From Ideonella alba (GTDB taxonomy: Bacteria; Pseudomonadota; Gammaproteobacteria; Burkholderiales; Burkholderiaceae_C), in NCBI RefSeq assembly GCF_018069875.1, contig NZ_JAGQDF010000002.1, forward strand, positions 62,001-126,000: a stretch of 64,000 bases of DNA. Reading direction: 5' to 3'. Below the pieces are notes generated by a model that was not told the DNA's origin, ran no database searches, and was given only the letters and a program-made list of their open reading frames with translations. Of the stretch, positions 36,531-45,958 are shown in pieces; position 1 is the first letter of the stretch, and each line of letters opens with the position of its first letter. A program made the position numbers and the translations under genes.

Positions 36531-37102
36531 GTCGGACCGGTGAGGTGGGGTGGCAAGGCGGGCAGCTCGGCAGCGTCGCCCGTGGGGATGGCCTCGGTCG
36601 ATGCCGCCGCGCGCTGTTGGCGCTGCTGGGCACGCCGTTCGGCGAAGAAATCGCGCAGCAGCTGGCCGCAGGCATCGGCCAGCAAACCGCCCTGCACGAC
36701 CGTGTGGTGGTTGAGCTGGCGCTGGGCGAACAGGTCCACCACGCCGCCGGCCGCGCCAGTCTTGGGGTCGGGGGCACCGAACACCACGCGCTTGAAGCGC
36801 GCGTGCATCAGCGCCATCGCGCACATCGCGCAGGGCTCCAGCGTGACGAACAGCTCGCACTCGGGCAGTCGGTAGTTCTCCAGCAGCTGCGCGGCGTGGC
36901 GCAGCGCCACCAGCTCGGCGTGCGCGGTGGGATCGTGGGTGGTGATCGGCCGGTTGTAGCCGGTGGCGATGACCTGGCCGTCGCGCAGGATCACCGCGCC
37001 CACCGGCACCTCACCGACCAGCCAGGCGTTCTGCGCCTGGTCGAGCGCAATGCGCATCGCGTGCTCGTCGGCGGGGGTGAAGACGGGGGGCGCGTCGCTC
37101 AT
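36527..37102 (-). CDS. tadA: tRNA-specific adenosine deaminase TadA
   Basis: 191 residues. TadA converts wobble A34 to inosine in tRNA-Arg(ACG). Zinc and catalytic residues are seen in HDPTAHAELVALRHAAQ (His-Ala-Glu) and TLEPCAMCAMALMHARFK (Pro-Cys-x2-Cys). The C-terminus, about 35 residues rich in Ala, Gln and Pro, extends beyond the usual length. The frame is open upstream through the 78-bp repeats, but the domain begins at once from ATG 37102, which I chose. Downstream it overlaps the LD-carboxypeptidase start. Confidence 0.93.
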   Translation of the reverse strand: MSDAPPVFTPADEHAMRIALDQAQNAWLVGEVPVGAVILRDGQVIATGYNRPITTHDPTAHAELVALRHAAQLLENYRLPECELFVTLEPCAMCAMALMHARFKRVVFGAPDPKTGAAGGVVDLFAQRQLNHHTVVQGGLLADACGQLLRDFFAERRAQQRQQRAAASTEAIPTGDAAELPALPPHLTGPT

Positions 37103-37133
37103 CGTGGTTCGATTATCGGCTGGCGCACTGCAC

Positions 37134-37367
37134 CGGCCCACCTCGCCGCCTGCATGCGGCTCGGAGTGATGAGGCGAGAGAGAGTCCGCAGGGACTCTCT
37201 CTCGTCCGCATCGGCCCACCTCGCCGCCTGCATGCGGCTCGGAGTGATGAGGCGAGAGAGAGTCCGCAGGGACTGTCTTTCGTCCGCATCGGCCCACCTC
37301 GCCGCTTACAAGCGGCTCGGAGTGATGAGGCGAGGAAGAGTCCGCAGGGACTCTTCCTCGTCCACAT
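37134..37367. repeat. Three tandem 78-bp repeats with hairpins between guaA and tadA
   Basis: Copies at 37134-37211, 37212-37289 and 37290-37367 share an exact 78-bp period. Each starts CGGCCCACCTCGCCGC and holds two potential hairpins: a short CCGC...GCGG one and a long 13-bp stem (copy 1: CGAGAGAGAGTCC at 37175-37187 pairing with 37192-37204). Copy 3 changes two adjacent bases in each arm of the long stem and keeps pairing. Copy 2 has mismatches. The final base of copy 3 is the last base of the guaA stop. Confidence 0.95.
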
Positions 37368-38971
37368 CACTCCCATTCGATCGTTGCTGGGGGTTTGCTG
37401 GAGACGTCGTAGGTCACGCGGTTGATGCCGCGCACCTCGTTGATGATGCGGCTGGAGACCTTCTTCAGCAGGCTGTAGGGCAGCTCGGCCCAGTCGGCGG
37501 TCATGAAGTCGCTGGTCTGCACGGCGCGCAGCGCCACCACGTAGTCATAGGTGCGGCCGTCGCCCATCACGCCCACGCTCTTGACCGGCAGGAAGACGGT
37601 GAAGGCCTGGCTGGTCAGGTCGTACCAGCTCTTGCCGCTGTGCGGATCGATGGCGGCGCGCAGCTCCTCGATGAAGATGGCGTCGGCACGGCGCAGCAGG
37701 TCGGCATAGTCCTTCTTCACCTCGCCCAGGATGCGCACGCCCAGGCCGGGGCCGGGGAAGGGATGGCGGTAGACCATGTCGTGCGGCAGGCCCAGCGCCA
37801 CGCCCAGCTCGCGCACCTCGTCCTTGAACAATTCGCGCAGCGGCTCCAGCAGCTTCAGGCCCAGCTGCTCGGGCAAGCCACCGACGTTGTGGTGGCTCTT
37901 GATGGTGGTGGCCTTCTTGGTCTTGGTGCCGCCGCTCTCCACCACATCGGGGTAGATCGTGCCCTGGGCCAGGAAGGTGGCGCCTTTGTGGCCGCCGTCA
38001 CCCGCCTTGAGCTTGGCGGCCTCGGCCTTGAAGACGTCGACGAACAGGCCGCCGATGATCTTGCGCTTCTTCTCGGGGTCGGTGACGCCGGCGAGCTGCC
38101 CCAGGAACAGATCGGCCGCATCCACGCGGATCACCTTGGCATGCAAGCGGCCGGCGAACATCTCCATCACCATGTCGCCCTCGTTCAGGCGCAGCAGGCC
38201 ATGGTCGACGAAGACGCAGGTCAGCTGGTCGCCGATCGCGCGGTGGATCAGCGCCGCAGCCACCGAGCTGTCGACGCCGCCGGACAGGCCCAGGATCACC
38301 TCCTCGTCGCCCACCTGCTCGCGGATGCGGGCCACCGCTTCCTCGATGTAGTTGCCCATGATCCAGTCGCCGGCGCAGCCGCAGATGCCCCGCACGAAGC
38401 GGCCCAGCATCTCGGCGCCCTGCAGCGTGTGGGTCACCTCGGGGTGGAACTGCACCGCGTAGTAGCGCTTGTCCTCGTTGGCCATGCCGGCGATCGGGCA
38501 ACTGGGCGTGCTGGCCATCAGCTTGAAGCCCGGCGGCAGCGCGGTGACCTTGTCGCCATGGCTCATCCAGACCTTGAGCATGCCGTGGCCCTCAGGCGTG
38601 GCGAAGTCCTGGATGCCCCGAAGCAGCTCGGTGTGGCCATGGGCGCGCACCTCGGCGTAGCCGAACTCGCGGGTGTCGGACCAGCTGACCTCGCCCCCCA
38701 GTTGCACCGCCATGGTCTGCATGCCGTAGCAGATGCCCAGCACCGGCACGCCCAGGTCCCACACCGCCTGCGGGGCGCGCAGCTGATGGTCCTCATAGGT
38801 GCTGGCGTGGCTGCCGCTGAGGATGATGCCCTTGGGCGAGAACTCGCGGATGAAGGCGTCGCTGACGTCGTTGGGATGGATCTCGCAATAGACATGCGCC
38901 TCGCGCACCCGGCGCGCGATCAGCTGGGTGACTTGCGAGCCGAAATCGAGGATCAGGATCTTGTCGTGCAT
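37367..38971 (-). CDS. guaA: GMP synthase (glutamine-hydrolysing)
   Basis: 534 residues. Converts XMP to GMP using glutamine. The class I amidotransferase domain has the nucleophile Cys81 in [12 protein letters not shown] and the His176/Glu178 pair in [10 protein letters not shown]. The ATP pyrophosphatase P-loop is [15 protein letters not shown] (230-236). The C-terminal dimerisation domain ends [17 protein letters not shown], as in the family. It follows guaB and an MFS gene on the same strand (22-base gap to the MFS stop). The three 78-bp repeats begin exactly at its stop codon. Confidence 0.97.
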   Translation of the reverse strand: MHDKILILDFGSQVTQLIARRVREAHVYCEIHPNDVSDAFIREFSPKGIILSGSHASTYEDHQLRAPQAVWDLGVPVLGICYGMQTMAVQLGGEVSWSDTREFGYAEVRAHGHTELLRGIQDFATPEGHGMLKVWMSHGDKVTALPPGFKLMASTPSCPIAGMANEDKRYYAVQFHPEVTHTLQGAEMLGRFVRGICGCAGDWIMGNYIEEAVARIREQVGDEEVILGLSGGVDSSVAAALIHRAIGDQLTCVFVDHGLLRLNEGDMVMEMFAGRLHAKVIRVDAADLFLGQLAGVTDPEKKRKIIGGLFVDVFKAEAAKLKAGDGGHKGATFLAQGTIYPDVVESGGTKTKKATTIKSHHNVGGLPEQLGLKLLEPLRELFKDEVRELGVALGLPHDMVYRHPFPGPGLGVRILGEVKKDYADLLRRADAIFIEELRAAIDPHSGKSWYDLTSQAFTVFLPVKSVGVMGDGRTYDYVVALRAVQTSDFMTADWAELPYSLLKKVSSRIINEVRGINRVTYDVSSKPPATIEWE

Positions 38972-38993
38972 GGGCAGGTCCGGACGGAGTGGA

Positions 38994-40289
38994 TCAGGTG
39001 GCTGCGCCAGAGGCCGGCGCAGCAGCAGGTTCAGAAGACGGGGCCAGCGGCGCCGGATGGCGGCGGAAGTGCCGCAACGCCAGCACGGTGGCCACGGCCT
39101 GCAGCGCGGAACACAGGTAGAACGGCGCGCCGATGCGCCAGTCACCACGCGGCAGGTGCGAGGCAAAGCCCAGCAGCGAGGCACCCAGCACCGGCGCGAA
39201 CACCGCGGTCAGGCTGTTGAGCGACGCCACGGCACCCATCACCCGGCCCTGTTCGTGGTCACCGGCGGCGTTGGACACCAGGGTCTGGATGGCGGTGGCT
39301 GCCATGAAGCCGAAGACGTTCAGGCCGATCACGGCGTACATCATCCAGCCCTCGGTGGCGGCGCCCCACAGCAGGTAGCAGCCTGCCGAGGACACCAGAC
39401 CGAGGATGGCGATGCGCTGTGCCGACATCCGCTGCAGCGCCACCCGGATCAGGCCGCCTTGCACCAGCACCGACATCACGCCCACCGCGAACAGCGACCA
39501 GCCGTTCTCCTTCGGGCCCCAGCCGAACTTGAAGCTGGTGTAGAGCACCCAGGTGGTGTGCATCACGAACTGCGCCAGGCTGGCCAGGCCGATCACCGCC
39601 ACCAGCATGCCCACGCCCTGCAGGTCGGACAGGCGCCTGAGCGACGACACCGGGTTGGCCTTGCGCCAGTCGATCGGCGTGCGCCGATGCGGCGGCAGCG
39701 ATTCCGGCAGCACCAGGATGCCGTACAGCGCATTGACGATGGCCAGGCCGCCCGCCACGAAGAAGGGCAGGTGCAGGTCGATCGAGCCCAGCAGGCCGCC
39801 CATCACCGGACCCAGCACGAAGCCCATGCCGAACATCGCACCCAGCAGGCCGAAGCGCTTGGCGCGCTGCTCGGGCGTGGAGATGTCGGCCACATAGGCA
39901 TTGGCCACCGCCGCGTTGGCCTGCAGCGCACCGCTGACCAGACGCACCGCCACCAGCATCCACAGCGCGGTGGCCAGCCCGGTGACGAAAAAGCTCAGCG
40001 CCAGGCCCGAGAAGCCCAGCAGCAGCACCGGCCGACGACCGTAATGGTCAGACAGCGCGCCCAGCACCGGCGAGCCGAAGAAGTTGGCGATACCGAAGGC
40101 GAAGGTCACCACGCCGTACCAGAACGCATGCTGGGTCTGGTCGGCGGTGAAGCTGCCCACCAGCGGCGGCAGCACTGGAATGATCAGACCGATCGCCACC
40201 ATGTCGATCAGCACCGTCAGCATGATGAAGGGCATCGCCGGCTCGCGGCGGCGGGTGCTGGCGTCGGCTGGGGCGCTGGAATCGGTCAT
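38994..40289 (-). CDS. MFS transporter, TetA-like (DHA1) drug-efflux family
   Basis: 431 residues with about twelve transmembrane helices. Motif A of DHA1 exporters is seen as [20 protein letters not shown], and motif C-like [15 protein letters not shown] follows. The N-terminus [20 protein letters not shown] and overall pattern are those of TetA/TCR-like exporters. Substrate cannot be told; intrinsic members without resistance function are common. It lies between guaB (61-base gap) and guaA, so it may be co-transcribed with GMP synthesis. Confidence 0.85.
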   Translation of the reverse strand: MTDSSAPADASTRRREPAMPFIMLTVLIDMVAIGLIIPVLPPLVGSFTADQTQHAFWYGVVTFAFGIANFFGSPVLGALSDHYGRRPVLLLGFSGLALSFFVTGLATALWMLVAVRLVSGALQANAAVANAYVADISTPEQRAKRFGLLGAMFGMGFVLGPVMGGLLGSIDLHLPFFVAGGLAIVNALYGILVLPESLPPHRRTPIDWRKANPVSSLRRLSDLQGVGMLVAVIGLASLAQFVMHTTWVLYTSFKFGWGPKENGWSLFAVGVMSVLVQGGLIRVALQRMSAQRIAILGLVSSAGCYLLWGAATEGWMMYAVIGLNVFGFMAATAIQTLVSNAAGDHEQGRVMGAVASLNSLTAVFAPVLGASLLGFASHLPRGDWRIGAPFYLCSALQAVATVLALRHFRRHPAPLAPSSEPAAAPASGAAT

Positions 40290-40350
40290 CGAGGGCTCTG
40301 AAAGACGGCGCCCGGACGGTGCCGGGCGCTGTGCGGTGCGGTGGAGGGGG

Positions 40351-41823
40351 TCACTCCATCCGGTAGTTCGGGGCTTCCTTGGTGATCTGCACGTCGTGCA
40401 CGTGGCTCTCGCGGATGCCCGCGGCGGTGATCTCGACGAACTCGGCGCGCTCGCGCATCTCGTCGATCGTTGCGCAGCCGCAGTAGCCCATCGAGGCCCG
40501 CAGGCCGCCGGCCATCTGGTAGACGATCGAGATCATCGAACCCTTGTACGGCACCCGACCCTCGATGCCCTCGGGCACCAGCTTGTCGGCGTTCGGGTTG
40601 GCGGACTCGTCGTTTTCCTGGAAGTAGCGGTCGGCCGAGCCGGCCTTCATCGCCCCGATCGAGCCCATGCCGCGGTAGCCCTTGTAGCTGCGGCCCTGGT
40701 AGAGGAAGACCTCACCCGGCGATTCCTCGGTACCGGCAAACATGCCGCCCATCATCACCGAGCTGGCGCCGGCGGCGATGGCCTTGGCGATGTCGCCCGA
40801 GTAGCGGATGCCGCCATCGGCGATCAGCGGCACACCGGTGCCGCGCAGCGCGGTGGCGACGTTGTCGATCGCGGTGATCTGCGGCACGCCGACGCCGGCG
40901 ACGATGCGGGTGGTGCAGATCGAGCCCGGGCCGATGCCGACCTTGACGCCGTCGGCGCCCGCCTCGACCAGCGCCAGCGCAGCGGCGCCGGTGGCGATGT
41001 TGCCGCCGATCACATCGACCTGCGGGAAGTTCTTCTTGACCCAACGCACGCGCTCGATCACGCCGGCCGAGTGGCCATGGGCGGTGTCGACGATCAGCGC
41101 ATCGACGCCGGCCTTGACCAGCAGTTCGACCCGCTCCTCGGTGCCCTCGCCCACGCCCACCGCGGCGCCGACGCGCAGCTTGCCGTGGGCGTCACGGGCG
41201 GCGTTGGGGAAGCTGGTCTGCTTGGTGATGTCCTTCACCGTGAACAGACCGCGCAGCTCGAAGGCGTCATTGACCACCAGCACGCGCTCGAGCTTGTGCT
41301 GGTGCATCAGTGCCTTGGCCTCGGACAGCGCAGCGCCTTCGCGCACCGTGATCAGGCGCTCGCGCGGGGTCATGATGTCGCGCACCGGGGCGTCCAGGCG
41401 CGTCTCGAAGCGCAGGTCGCGGCCGGTGACGATGCCCACCACCTGGCCTTCTTCCACCACCGGAAAGCCCGAGATGCCGTGCTGGCGCGACAGCTCGATC
41501 ACATCCCGCACCCGGGCGCCGGGGGCGATGGTGATCGGGTCCTTCAGCAGGCCCGATTCATAGCGCTTGACGCGCGCAACCTCGGCCGCCTGCTGCTTGG
41601 GCGTGAGGTTCTTGTGGACGATGCCGATGCCACCTTCCTGGGCGATGGCGATCGCCAGGCGGGCTTCTGTCACAGTGTCCATCGCGGCGGACACGAGCGG
41701 CAGGTTCAGCTGGATATTGCGCGACAGACGGGTCGCAAGCGAGGTGTCGCGGGGCAACACCTGGGAGAACGCAGGCACCAACAACACATCGTCGAAGGTG
41801 AGCGCTTTGCCAAGAAGGCGCAT
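40351..41823 (-). CDS. guaB: Inosine-5'-monophosphate dehydrogenase
   Basis: 490 residues. Oxidises IMP to XMP, the committed step to GMP. The TIM-barrel starts [18 protein letters not shown]. Two CBS domains sit at about 95-205 ([29 protein letters not shown]). The catalytic Cys303 is in [15 protein letters not shown], and the flap region contains [19 protein letters not shown] lies 27 bases upstream and GGAG precedes the ATG. First gene of a guaB-MFS-guaA run. Confidence 0.97.
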   Translation of the reverse strand: MRLLGKALTFDDVLLVPAFSQVLPRDTSLATRLSRNIQLNLPLVSAAMDTVTEARLAIAIAQEGGIGIVHKNLTPKQQAAEVARVKRYESGLLKDPITIAPGARVRDVIELSRQHGISGFPVVEEGQVVGIVTGRDLRFETRLDAPVRDIMTPRERLITVREGAALSEAKALMHQHKLERVLVVNDAFELRGLFTVKDITKQTSFPNAARDAHGKLRVGAAVGVGEGTEERVELLVKAGVDALIVDTAHGHSAGVIERVRWVKKNFPQVDVIGGNIATGAAALALVEAGADGVKVGIGPGSICTTRIVAGVGVPQITAIDNVATALRGTGVPLIADGGIRYSGDIAKAIAAGASSVMMGGMFAGTEESPGEVFLYQGRSYKGYRGMGSIGAMKAGSADRYFQENDESANPNADKLVPEGIEGRVPYKGSMISIVYQMAGGLRASMGYCGCATIDEMRERAEFVEITAAGIRESHVHDVQITKEAPNYRME

Positions 41824-41849
41824 GGGTCGGGCTCCAGACGCAAAAGCGG

Positions 41850-41855
41850 ATTATA
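41850..41855 (-). promoter_or_regulatory. -10 element of guaB
   Basis: A perfect TATAAT on the minus strand, 27 bases before the guaB ATG, predicts a start near 41843. The -35 region at the usual distance is poor (GGCGCA/GCGCAC). Confidence 0.5.
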
Positions 41856-41925
41856 CGGACCGTTGCATGCTGTGCGCCCGGCCGCCTTACACTGCGACCA
41901 CAACAGCCCCTTTTCCAGCACCGCC

Positions 41926-42423
41926 ATGCGTCGCTCCACTGCCCTGCTCGCCCTCGCCTGTCTGGCCCTGCTGCCGGTGGTCGGCTCCGCCCAGGCGATC
42001 TGGAAATGGAAGGACGCCAACGGCACGCTGCAGGTCAGTGACACGCCGCCGCCCACCAGCGTGCCCGACTCGGCCATCCTCAGCCGGCCGGGTGGCCGCT
42101 CGGCCGAGATCGTCGTTGGCGGCACGGCAGACGCGCCGGCCTCCACGCCCTCGCGCAGCGACAGCGCGCTCGAAGCCCGCAAGCGCGAACAGCAAAGCGG
42201 CCAGAAATCCGCTGATGCCGCCCGCGCCGCGGCCGCCAAGGAGCGCGATCAGGCCCGGCGCGAAGAGAACTGCCGCCAGGCGCGCCAGCAGCAGGCGAAC
42301 CTGGACAGCGGCATGCGCATGGCGCGGCTGAACGACAAGGGCGAACGCGAATTCCTCGATGACGCCGCCCGTGCGGCCGAGGCCGAGCGGGTGCGCCAGC
42401 GCATCCAGCAGGCCTGCAACTGA
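41926..42423 (+). CDS. Exported DUF4124 domain protein
   Basis: 165 residues. A signal peptide (ALLALACLALLPVVGSAQA) is followed by a DUF4124 domain, IWKWKDANGTLQVSDTPPP, a short beta unit common in proteobacterial envelope proteins. The remainder is a charged, Ala/Arg/Gln-rich helical region (about 75-165), probably coiled coil, with two cysteines (EENCRQARQQQ and the C-terminal QQACN) that could form a disulfide. It is divergent from guaB. Function unknown. Confidence 0.85.
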   Translation: MRRSTALLALACLALLPVVGSAQAIWKWKDANGTLQVSDTPPPTSVPDSAILSRPGGRSAEIVVGGTADAPASTPSRSDSALEARKREQQSGQKSADAARAAAAKERDQARREENCRQARQQQANLDSGMRMARLNDKGEREFLDDAARAAEAERVRQRIQQACN

Positions 42424-42473
42424 GCGTCGGCGCCGCCCACACCGGGCTTTGGCGCTGCCAGGTTGGCGGCCGA

Positions 42474-42770
42474 TCAGGCCTTGGCCTTGCGGTAGCGTTG
42501 CCGGCGCGCTTCCTTCGGGTCGACCTTCAGCGCTCGCCAGACTTCCACCCGGTCGTGCTCGCGCAGCACGGTGTCGCGCGCACGGGCCTTGGCCCAGATG
42601 CCCACCTGGAGTGATGCGCCGGCGTCGCTGTCGACCATCTCCAGCAGACCCGCCGCGCGCAGCGCATCGTCCAGCGTGCTGCCCACCGGCAGGCTCAGGG
42701 ACCAGCTGCACACCTCACGCGGCTGCGGGCTCCAGCTCACCAGCACCTGGATCGTCTCAGCGTTCGCCAT
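42474..42770 (-). CDS. rnfH: RnfH family ubiquitin-like protein
   Basis: 98 residues. A small beta-grasp protein; IQVLVSWSPQPREVCSWSL and LPVGSTLDDALRAAGLLE match the RnfH/YfjF family, as does VGIWAKARARDTVLREHDRV followed by EVWRALKVDPKEARRQR. The family often sits beside ratA; its biochemical role is not settled. ATG 42770 overlaps the ratA 3' end by 14 bases, so the two are in one operon. Confidence 0.9.
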   Translation of the reverse strand: MANAETIQVLVSWSPQPREVCSWSLSLPVGSTLDDALRAAGLLEMVDSDAGASLQVGIWAKARARDTVLREHDRVEVWRALKVDPKEARRQRYRKAKA

Positions 42771-43203
42771 AGACCTGCTCCGCACGTTTGACGAAGGCGT
42801 CGACGAAGGTGTTGGCCACCTTGTCGAACACCGGACTCAGCACCACCTCCAGCGGCCGGCTGGCGAAGGCGTACTGCAGGTCGAACTCGACCTTGCAGGC
42901 CGGCGGCTGTCCATTGCCCAGCGGCAGGAAGTCCCAGGTGCCGTCCAGCAGCGAGAACGGGCCGTCGACCAGGCGCATCAGCAACTGGCGGTCGGCGGTG
43001 TGATCGTTGCGGGTGGTGAAGGCATGTCGCACCCCGGCGTAGGCCAGGTGGATGCGCGCCGTGTTGCCGCCGTCATGGGTCTCGAGCACCTCGCCACGCT
43101 CGCACCAGGGCAGGAACTCGGGATAGCGGGCCACATCGGTCACCAGCGCGAACATCTCGGCCGGCGAGTACCACAGCAGGACAGACTTCTTCACATGCTT
43201 CAT
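42757..43203 (-). CDS. ratA: RatA-like START/polyketide-cyclase family protein
   Basis: 148 residues. MKHVKKSVLLWYSPAEMFAL and VTDVARYPEFLPWCERGEVL are hallmark RatA/Coq10 sequences, as is the C-terminal FDKVANTFVDAFVKRAEQVY. E. coli RatA was described as blocking ribosome subunit joining, while Coq10-type members bind ubiquinone; either role is possible here. I chose ATG 43203 rather than the much longer open frame. It is divergent from smpB, only 48 bases away, and overlaps rnfH. Confidence 0.9.
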   Translation of the reverse strand: MKHVKKSVLLWYSPAEMFALVTDVARYPEFLPWCERGEVLETHDGGNTARIHLAYAGVRHAFTTRNDHTADRQLLMRLVDGPFSLLDGTWDFLPLGNGQPPACKVEFDLQYAFASRPLEVVLSPVFDKVANTFVDAFVKRAEQVYGER

Positions 43204-43251
43204 ACAATGCCGGGATTCTAGGGCGCCGCCCTGCCCTGTCCCGACCCCTGC

Positions 43252-43722
43252 ATGTCCGCCCTGATCGCTGAAAACCGCCGCGCCCGATTCGAATACCACA
43301 TCGAAGAGCAATTCGAAGCCGGCATGGTGCTGGAAGGCTGGGAGGTCAAGGCCATCCGCGCCGGCCAGGTGCAGCTGACCGATGGCTATGTGGTGATCAG
43401 GCAGGGCGAGCTCTTCCTGATCGGCTGCCGCATCAATGCGCTGCGCTCGGCCAGCACCCATGTGCACCCCGAGGCCGACCGCACCAAGAAGCTGCTGATG
43501 AGCAAGGCCGATATCCGCCGCCTGATCGGCAAGGTCGAGCAGCGCGGCTTCACCCTGGTGCCGCTGAACCTGCACTACAAGGGCGGCCGGGTGAAGGCGC
43601 AGATCGCGCTGGCCAAGGGCAAGGCGCAGCACGACAAGCGCGAGACCGAGAAGAAGCGCGACTGGGAGCGGGAAAAGGGGCGGCTGATGAGACACAAAGT
43701 CTCATCAGGGCCGAAGGCATGA
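43252..43722 (+). CDS. smpB: SsrA-binding protein SmpB
   Basis: 156 residues. SmpB binds tmRNA and the stalled ribosome for trans-translation. Motifs: [40 protein letters not shown] and [20 protein letters not shown], then a basic [20 protein letters not shown] tail. The C-terminus ([14 protein letters not shown]) is slightly long; its DNA contains a 10-bp hairpin and is partly duplicated just downstream. No tmRNA gene was found in the window. Confidence 0.96.
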   Translation: MSALIAENRRARFEYHIEEQFEAGMVLEGWEVKAIRAGQVQLTDGYVVIRQGELFLIGCRINALRSASTHVHPEADRTKKLLMSKADIRRLIGKVEQRGFTLVPLNLHYKGGRVKAQIALAKGKAQHDKRETEKKRDWEREKGRLMRHKVSSGPKA

Positions 43723-43802
43723 AGCGCGCAGCGATTCATCGGCCCTTTCTGCACAAGGGGCGCCTGATGCGACACAAGGTCAGCGGACCGTCGGCCTCAT
43801 GA
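43674..43802 (+). repeat. Degenerate direct duplication of the smpB 3' end
   Basis: Copy A (43674-43722) and copy B (43754-43802) share GGGGCG-C-TGATG-GACACAA followed by a similar GTC...TCATGA/GCATGA ending, offset by about 80 bases. Copy A contains the perfect 10-bp inverted repeat CTGATGAGAC / GTCTCATCAG (43684-43708) inside coding sequence. Copy B ends in ATGA at the start of the next gene. Confidence 0.65.
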
Positions 43803-44761
43803 CGCTCGACGAGGTTCTGCACCCAGCCGTCGAACCGCTGCGCCAGGGCCGCCTGGCGGTGGGCGACGGACACGAGCTGCACTGGGAAACCTGCGGCACG
43901 GTCGATGGCATTCCGGCGCTGTTTCTGCATGGAGGGCCCGGCGCCGGCACCTCGCCCACCAGCCGTCGCTTCTTCGATGCCCGCCGCTACCACGTCGTGC
44001 TGTTCGACCAGCGCGGCGCCGGCCGCTCCACACCACTGGGCGCCACCCACGCCAACACCACGCGGCTGCTGATCGACGACATCGAGCGCCTGCGCACGCT
44101 GCTGGGCATCGAGCGCTGGCTGGTCTTTGGCGGGTCCTGGGGCTCGACGCTGGCCCTGGCCTACGCCCAGGCGCACCCGCAGCGCTGCCTGGGCCTGGTG
44201 CTGCGCGGCATCTGGCTGGGCAGCCAGGAAGAGATCGACTGGTGGCTGTACGGCATCCGCCAGTTCTACCCGCGCGAATGGGAAGCCTTTGCCGGCCATG
44301 TGGACGCGTCCGAACGCCATGACCTGCTGGGCGCCTACCAGCGCCGCCTGACCCACCCCGACCCGGCGGTGCACGCCCCGGCGGCCCGGGCCTGGGCACG
44401 CTATGAGGGCAGCTGCCTGCACCTGGTGCCGCAGCCCGCGCAGGCGGACGCCTTCGGTGCCGACGCCATGGCCCTGGGCGTGGGACGCCTGGAGGCGCAC
44501 TACTTCGCCCACCAGGCCTTCCTGGCACCGAACCAGCTGCTGCAGGGCATGCCGCGCATCGCCCACCTGCCGGGGGTCATCGTGCACGGCCGCTACGACG
44601 TGATCTGCCCGCCGCGCTATGCCCACGCCCTCGTCGATGCCTGGCCTGGCGTGAAGCTGCGCATGGTCACCCAGGCCGGGCACAGCTCGACCGAGCCGGG
44701 CATCGCCGCTGAACTGGTGGCGGCCACCGACCGCTTCGCGCAGACCGGTGGCTTCGCCTGA
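43799..44761 (+). CDS. pip: Proline iminopeptidase
   Basis: 320 residues. An alpha/beta-hydrolase that removes N-terminal proline. The oxyanion motif is H44-GGPG in LFLHGGPGAGTSPTSRRFFD, VVLFDQRGAGRSTPLG follows, and the nucleophile Ser113 is in VFGGSWGSTLALAYAQ. The catalytic Asp is in VHGRYDVICPPRYA and His in QAGHSSTEP. Length and motifs match the S33 family. It starts within the ATGA that closes the duplicated smpB tail. It is convergent with the next gene; the two stop codons abut. Confidence 0.94.
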   Translation: MTLDEVLHPAVEPLRQGRLAVGDGHELHWETCGTVDGIPALFLHGGPGAGTSPTSRRFFDARRYHVVLFDQRGAGRSTPLGATHANTTRLLIDDIERLRTLLGIERWLVFGGSWGSTLALAYAQAHPQRCLGLVLRGIWLGSQEEIDWWLYGIRQFYPREWEAFAGHVDASERHDLLGAYQRRLTHPDPAVHAPAARAWARYEGSCLHLVPQPAQADAFGADAMALGVGRLEAHYFAHQAFLAPNQLLQGMPRIAHLPGVIVHGRYDVICPPRYAHALVDAWPGVKLRMVTQAGHSSTEPGIAAELVAATDRFAQTGGFA

Positions 44762-45949
44762 TCAGCCCAGCCGGGCCAGGCCGGCGGCCAGGTCGACGAT
44801 CAGGTCGTCCACCGACTCCAGGCCGATGCACAGGCGCACCAGCACGCCCTCGTAGGGGGTGGGCAGCTCGCGCATGAAGCGGGCCTGGTAGGGCACGGCC
44901 AGGCTGACCGGGCCGCCCCAGCTCCAGCCGATGCGGAAGCACTGCAGGCCGTCGACCAGGGCGTTGACCTGCTCCACGCTGTGGCGCGGATCGATCTCCA
45001 GTGTCAGCAGGCCGGCGGCCGCGGTGCACAGCCCAGCCCAGTGCGCGTGGCCGGGCGAGCCCGGCAGCGCCGGGTGCAGCACGCGGCGCACCGCGGACTG
45101 GCCCTGCGCCCACTCGGCGATGCGCCGCGCCGCCTGGTCCTGCGCGTGGTAGCGCAGCGCCAGGCTGGGCAACGAGCGCAGCAGCGCCTCGGCATCATTG
45201 GCGCCCACCCCCAGGCCCAGGCGGCTGTGCGTCCAGGCCAGGCGCTCGTGCAGCGCGTCATCCAGGCAGGCGATCGAGCCCATCAGCACATCGCCACCGC
45301 CCGAGGGGTACTTGGTCAGCGCATGGATCGTCAGGTCAACGCCCAGGCCCTCCTCGCCCAGCGCGAAGGGGTTGAAGGCCAGGCCGGCGCCCCAGGTGTT
45401 GTCCAGCGCCAGCACGGCCTGCGGCGCACGCTCGCGGCAGCGGCGCACCAGGGCGCGCAGGTCGGGGAATTCCAGCGTCACCGAGCCGGGCGCCTCCAGC
45501 CAGACCAGCTTGACGTCCGGCCCCAGCGCGGCGTCCAGCGTGGTCGGGTCCAGGGCGTCGTAGACCCGGTGAGCGATGCCCCAGCGCGCCAGCTCATGGC
45601 GCGCCATGTCCCGGCTGGGAAAGTAGACGTTGTCCGGCAGCAGCAGCGCATCGCCGCTGGACAGCAGCGCCTGGTTGACCACGTTCAGCGCCGACAGGCC
45701 GCTGGGCGCCAGCAGCACATGGCGGGCGTGCTCCAGCGTGGCCAGGCGCGCCTCCAGCGTGAAGGTGGTGGGCGTGCCGTGCAGGCCGTAGGTGTAGCCG
45801 CTCTTGTCCACCCAGCGACGGCTGCGCAGCGCGGCCACGTCGGGAAAGAACACGGTCGAGGCCTTGTGCACGGGCACCACCGGCGACTCGAACTCGGCCG
45901 GCGCCACGTAGTCGTGGTGGATCAGGCGGGTGCGGATGTCCTGGCTCAT
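44762..45949 (-). CDS. metC: Cystathionine beta-lyase-like PLP enzyme (Cys/Met metabolism family)
   Basis: 395 residues. PLP-dependent; the family cleaves cystathionine to homocysteine, pyruvate and ammonia. The cofactor Lys213 is in IHALTKYPSGGGDVLMGS, Asp183 in VLALDNTWGAGLAFNP, and the substrate-side HGTPTTFTLEARLATLEH is typical of MetC. The C-terminal FRIGWSWGGPVSLAVPYQ agrees with beta-lyases of the gram-negative type. A gamma-lyase or related activity cannot be excluded. It lies 9 bases after rimO on the same strand. Confidence 0.85.
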   Translation of the reverse strand: MSQDIRTRLIHHDYVAPAEFESPVVPVHKASTVFFPDVAALRSRRWVDKSGYTYGLHGTPTTFTLEARLATLEHARHVLLAPSGLSALNVVNQALLSSGDALLLPDNVYFPSRDMARHELARWGIAHRVYDALDPTTLDAALGPDVKLVWLEAPGSVTLEFPDLRALVRRCRERAPQAVLALDNTWGAGLAFNPFALGEEGLGVDLTIHALTKYPSGGGDVLMGSIACLDDALHERLAWTHSRLGLGVGANDAEALLRSLPSLALRYHAQDQAARRIAEWAQGQSAVRRVLHPALPGSPGHAHWAGLCTAAAGLLTLEIDPRHSVEQVNALVDGLQCFRIGWSWGGPVSLAVPYQARFMRELPTPYEGVLVRLCIGLESVDDLIVDLAAGLARLG

Positions 45950-45958
45950 GCGGGCCCC

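Noticed and set aside
37103..37297. N-terminal extension of TadA through the repeats
   Set aside because: The extension would encode repeated low-complexity peptides from the 78-bp units; the deaminase domain starts right after ATG 37102.
37134..37367. CRISPR array
   Set aside because: The units are contiguous 78-bp tandem copies with no variable spacers and no cas genes nearby.
38994..40289. Acquired tetracycline resistance gene
   Set aside because: The MFS gene is TetA-like in motif, but it sits in a guaB-guaA housekeeping context with no mobile element, and base composition matches its neighbours. An intrinsic exporter is more likely.
43723..43798. tmRNA gene or integrated element next to smpB
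   Set aside because: Only about 76 bases separate smpB from the next gene; no tmRNA fold and no integrase are present.
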